The notes under the pieces are model-generated. The model ran no database searches and was not told the origin of the DNA. It saw nothing but the letters and a program-made list of their open reading frames with translations. Shown piece after piece: positions 38,460 to 38,561 of a stretch of DNA of 38,561 bases. Position 1 is the stretch's first letter. Each line of letters opens with the position of its first letter. The stretch comes from Candidatus Rifleibacteriota bacterium (GTDB taxonomy: Bacteria; Riflebacteria; Ozemobacteria; Ozemobacterales; Ozemobacteraceae). The position numbers and the translations under genes are program-made. The stretch spans positions 1 through 38,561 of the forward strand of contig JAKQKW010000195.1 of NCBI GenBank assembly GCA_029560455.1. The letters are read 5' to 3'.

Positions 38460-38538
38460 GTCATTCCCGCCCTTATACCAGGGGTACAGGCGGGAATTAT
38501 GTCTACAGCTTAGATCCCTGCCTGTGCGCAGGGATGAC
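38460..38538. repeat. REP/MITE-like double-hairpin element bounded by GTCAT...ATGAC
   Basis: The outer ends GTCATTCCCGC (38460-38470) and GCAGGGATGAC (38528-38538) are imperfect inverted repeats. Inside are two hairpins: ATTCCCGCC/GGCGGGAAT (38463-38471, 38489-38497) and ATCCCTGC/GCAGGGAT (38514-38521, 38528-38535). This pattern resembles widespread REP-type repeats mobilised by REP-associated transposases. It is the only copy in the window. It lies 38 bp after the Cas6e-like stop and may also act as a 3' end. Confidence 0.7.
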
Positions 38539-38561
38539 TTATAAAAGCAGCAACCGCAGGT

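Noticed and set aside
38422..38561. CRISPR array next to the Cas6e-like gene
   Set aside because: Only one copy of the palindromic element is present within the window, with no regularly spaced repeats.

Overview
The window looks like chromosome from an anaerobic or microaerophilic bacterium with a diderm-type envelope. The evidence is an Rnf ion-translocating ferredoxin:NAD+ oxidoreductase operon, a B12-dependent (class II) ribonucleotide reductase, a B12-binding radical SAM protein, an RseC-type membrane protein, two secreted N-acetylmuramoyl-L-alanine amidases (one with AMIN and LysM domains) and the N-degron transferase Aat. Most genes are moderately GC-rich and densely packed. The taxon cannot be fixed by eye. 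A deep-branching candidate lineage such as Riflebacteria would fit, but that is only a guess. No rRNA or tRNA gene and no CRISPR array was seen.

Layout. 1-2300 holds a housekeeping run: the 3' end of metG, a TatD nuclease and aroB, on the plus strand with overlapping or abutting ends. nrdJ follows (2368-4665) and ends in a near-perfect intrinsic terminator. 4889-7405 encodes a secreted ComEC-type MBL-fold hydrolase with its own consensus promoter and terminator. 7487-11904 holds aat, an AMIN/amidase/LysM cell-wall hydrolase and a chemoreceptor. 12001-17249 is the rnfCDGEAB operon, followed by a divergent PlsY-like acyltransferase. A secreted proline-rich protein on the minus strand overlaps the PlsY-like gene tail to tail. 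rseC (18630-19112) is followed by about 1.4 kb of AT-richer sequence with no convincing intact gene. It carries a minus-strand terminator, repeats, long-range complementarity and traces of a decayed minus-strand gene.

20551-23222 encodes a B12-binding radical SAM protein, an FmdB-like zinc ribbon and a YgjP-type metalloprotease. The minus strand at 23209-27004 holds two tandem paralogous secreted M30 (hyicolysin-like) HExxH proteases. dnaJ/cbpA runs divergently at 27186. 28177-29809 is a small AT-richer defence cassette, with an Mrr-type restriction endonuclease and a VapBC-like toxin-antitoxin pair. A large secreted beta-propeller protein lies on the minus strand (29897-32203). From 32424 to the right end runs a tight five-gene operon: a secreted amidase with a degenerate second amidase-like domain, a zinc-ribbon/TM/OB-fold protein, a TctA-like (DUF112) permease, a YdjM-like membrane hydrolase, and a protein that matches the CRISPR RNA endonuclease Cas6e (CasE/Cse3) along its whole length but has Asn at the catalytic His position. 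A compact GTCAT...ATGAC double-hairpin repeat follows it.

Most notable. (1) An orphan, probably catalytically dead Cas6e homologue translationally linked to membrane-protein genes. (2) At least three, perhaps five, genes have no Shine-Dalgarno sequence and a -10 element (often extended TGn) ending 6-7 nt (11 in one case) before the ATG, which predicts leaderless or near-leaderless mRNAs. (3) An amidase carrying a ligand-less second amidase fold. (4) A structured, possibly RNA-encoding region at 19.2-20.5 kb.
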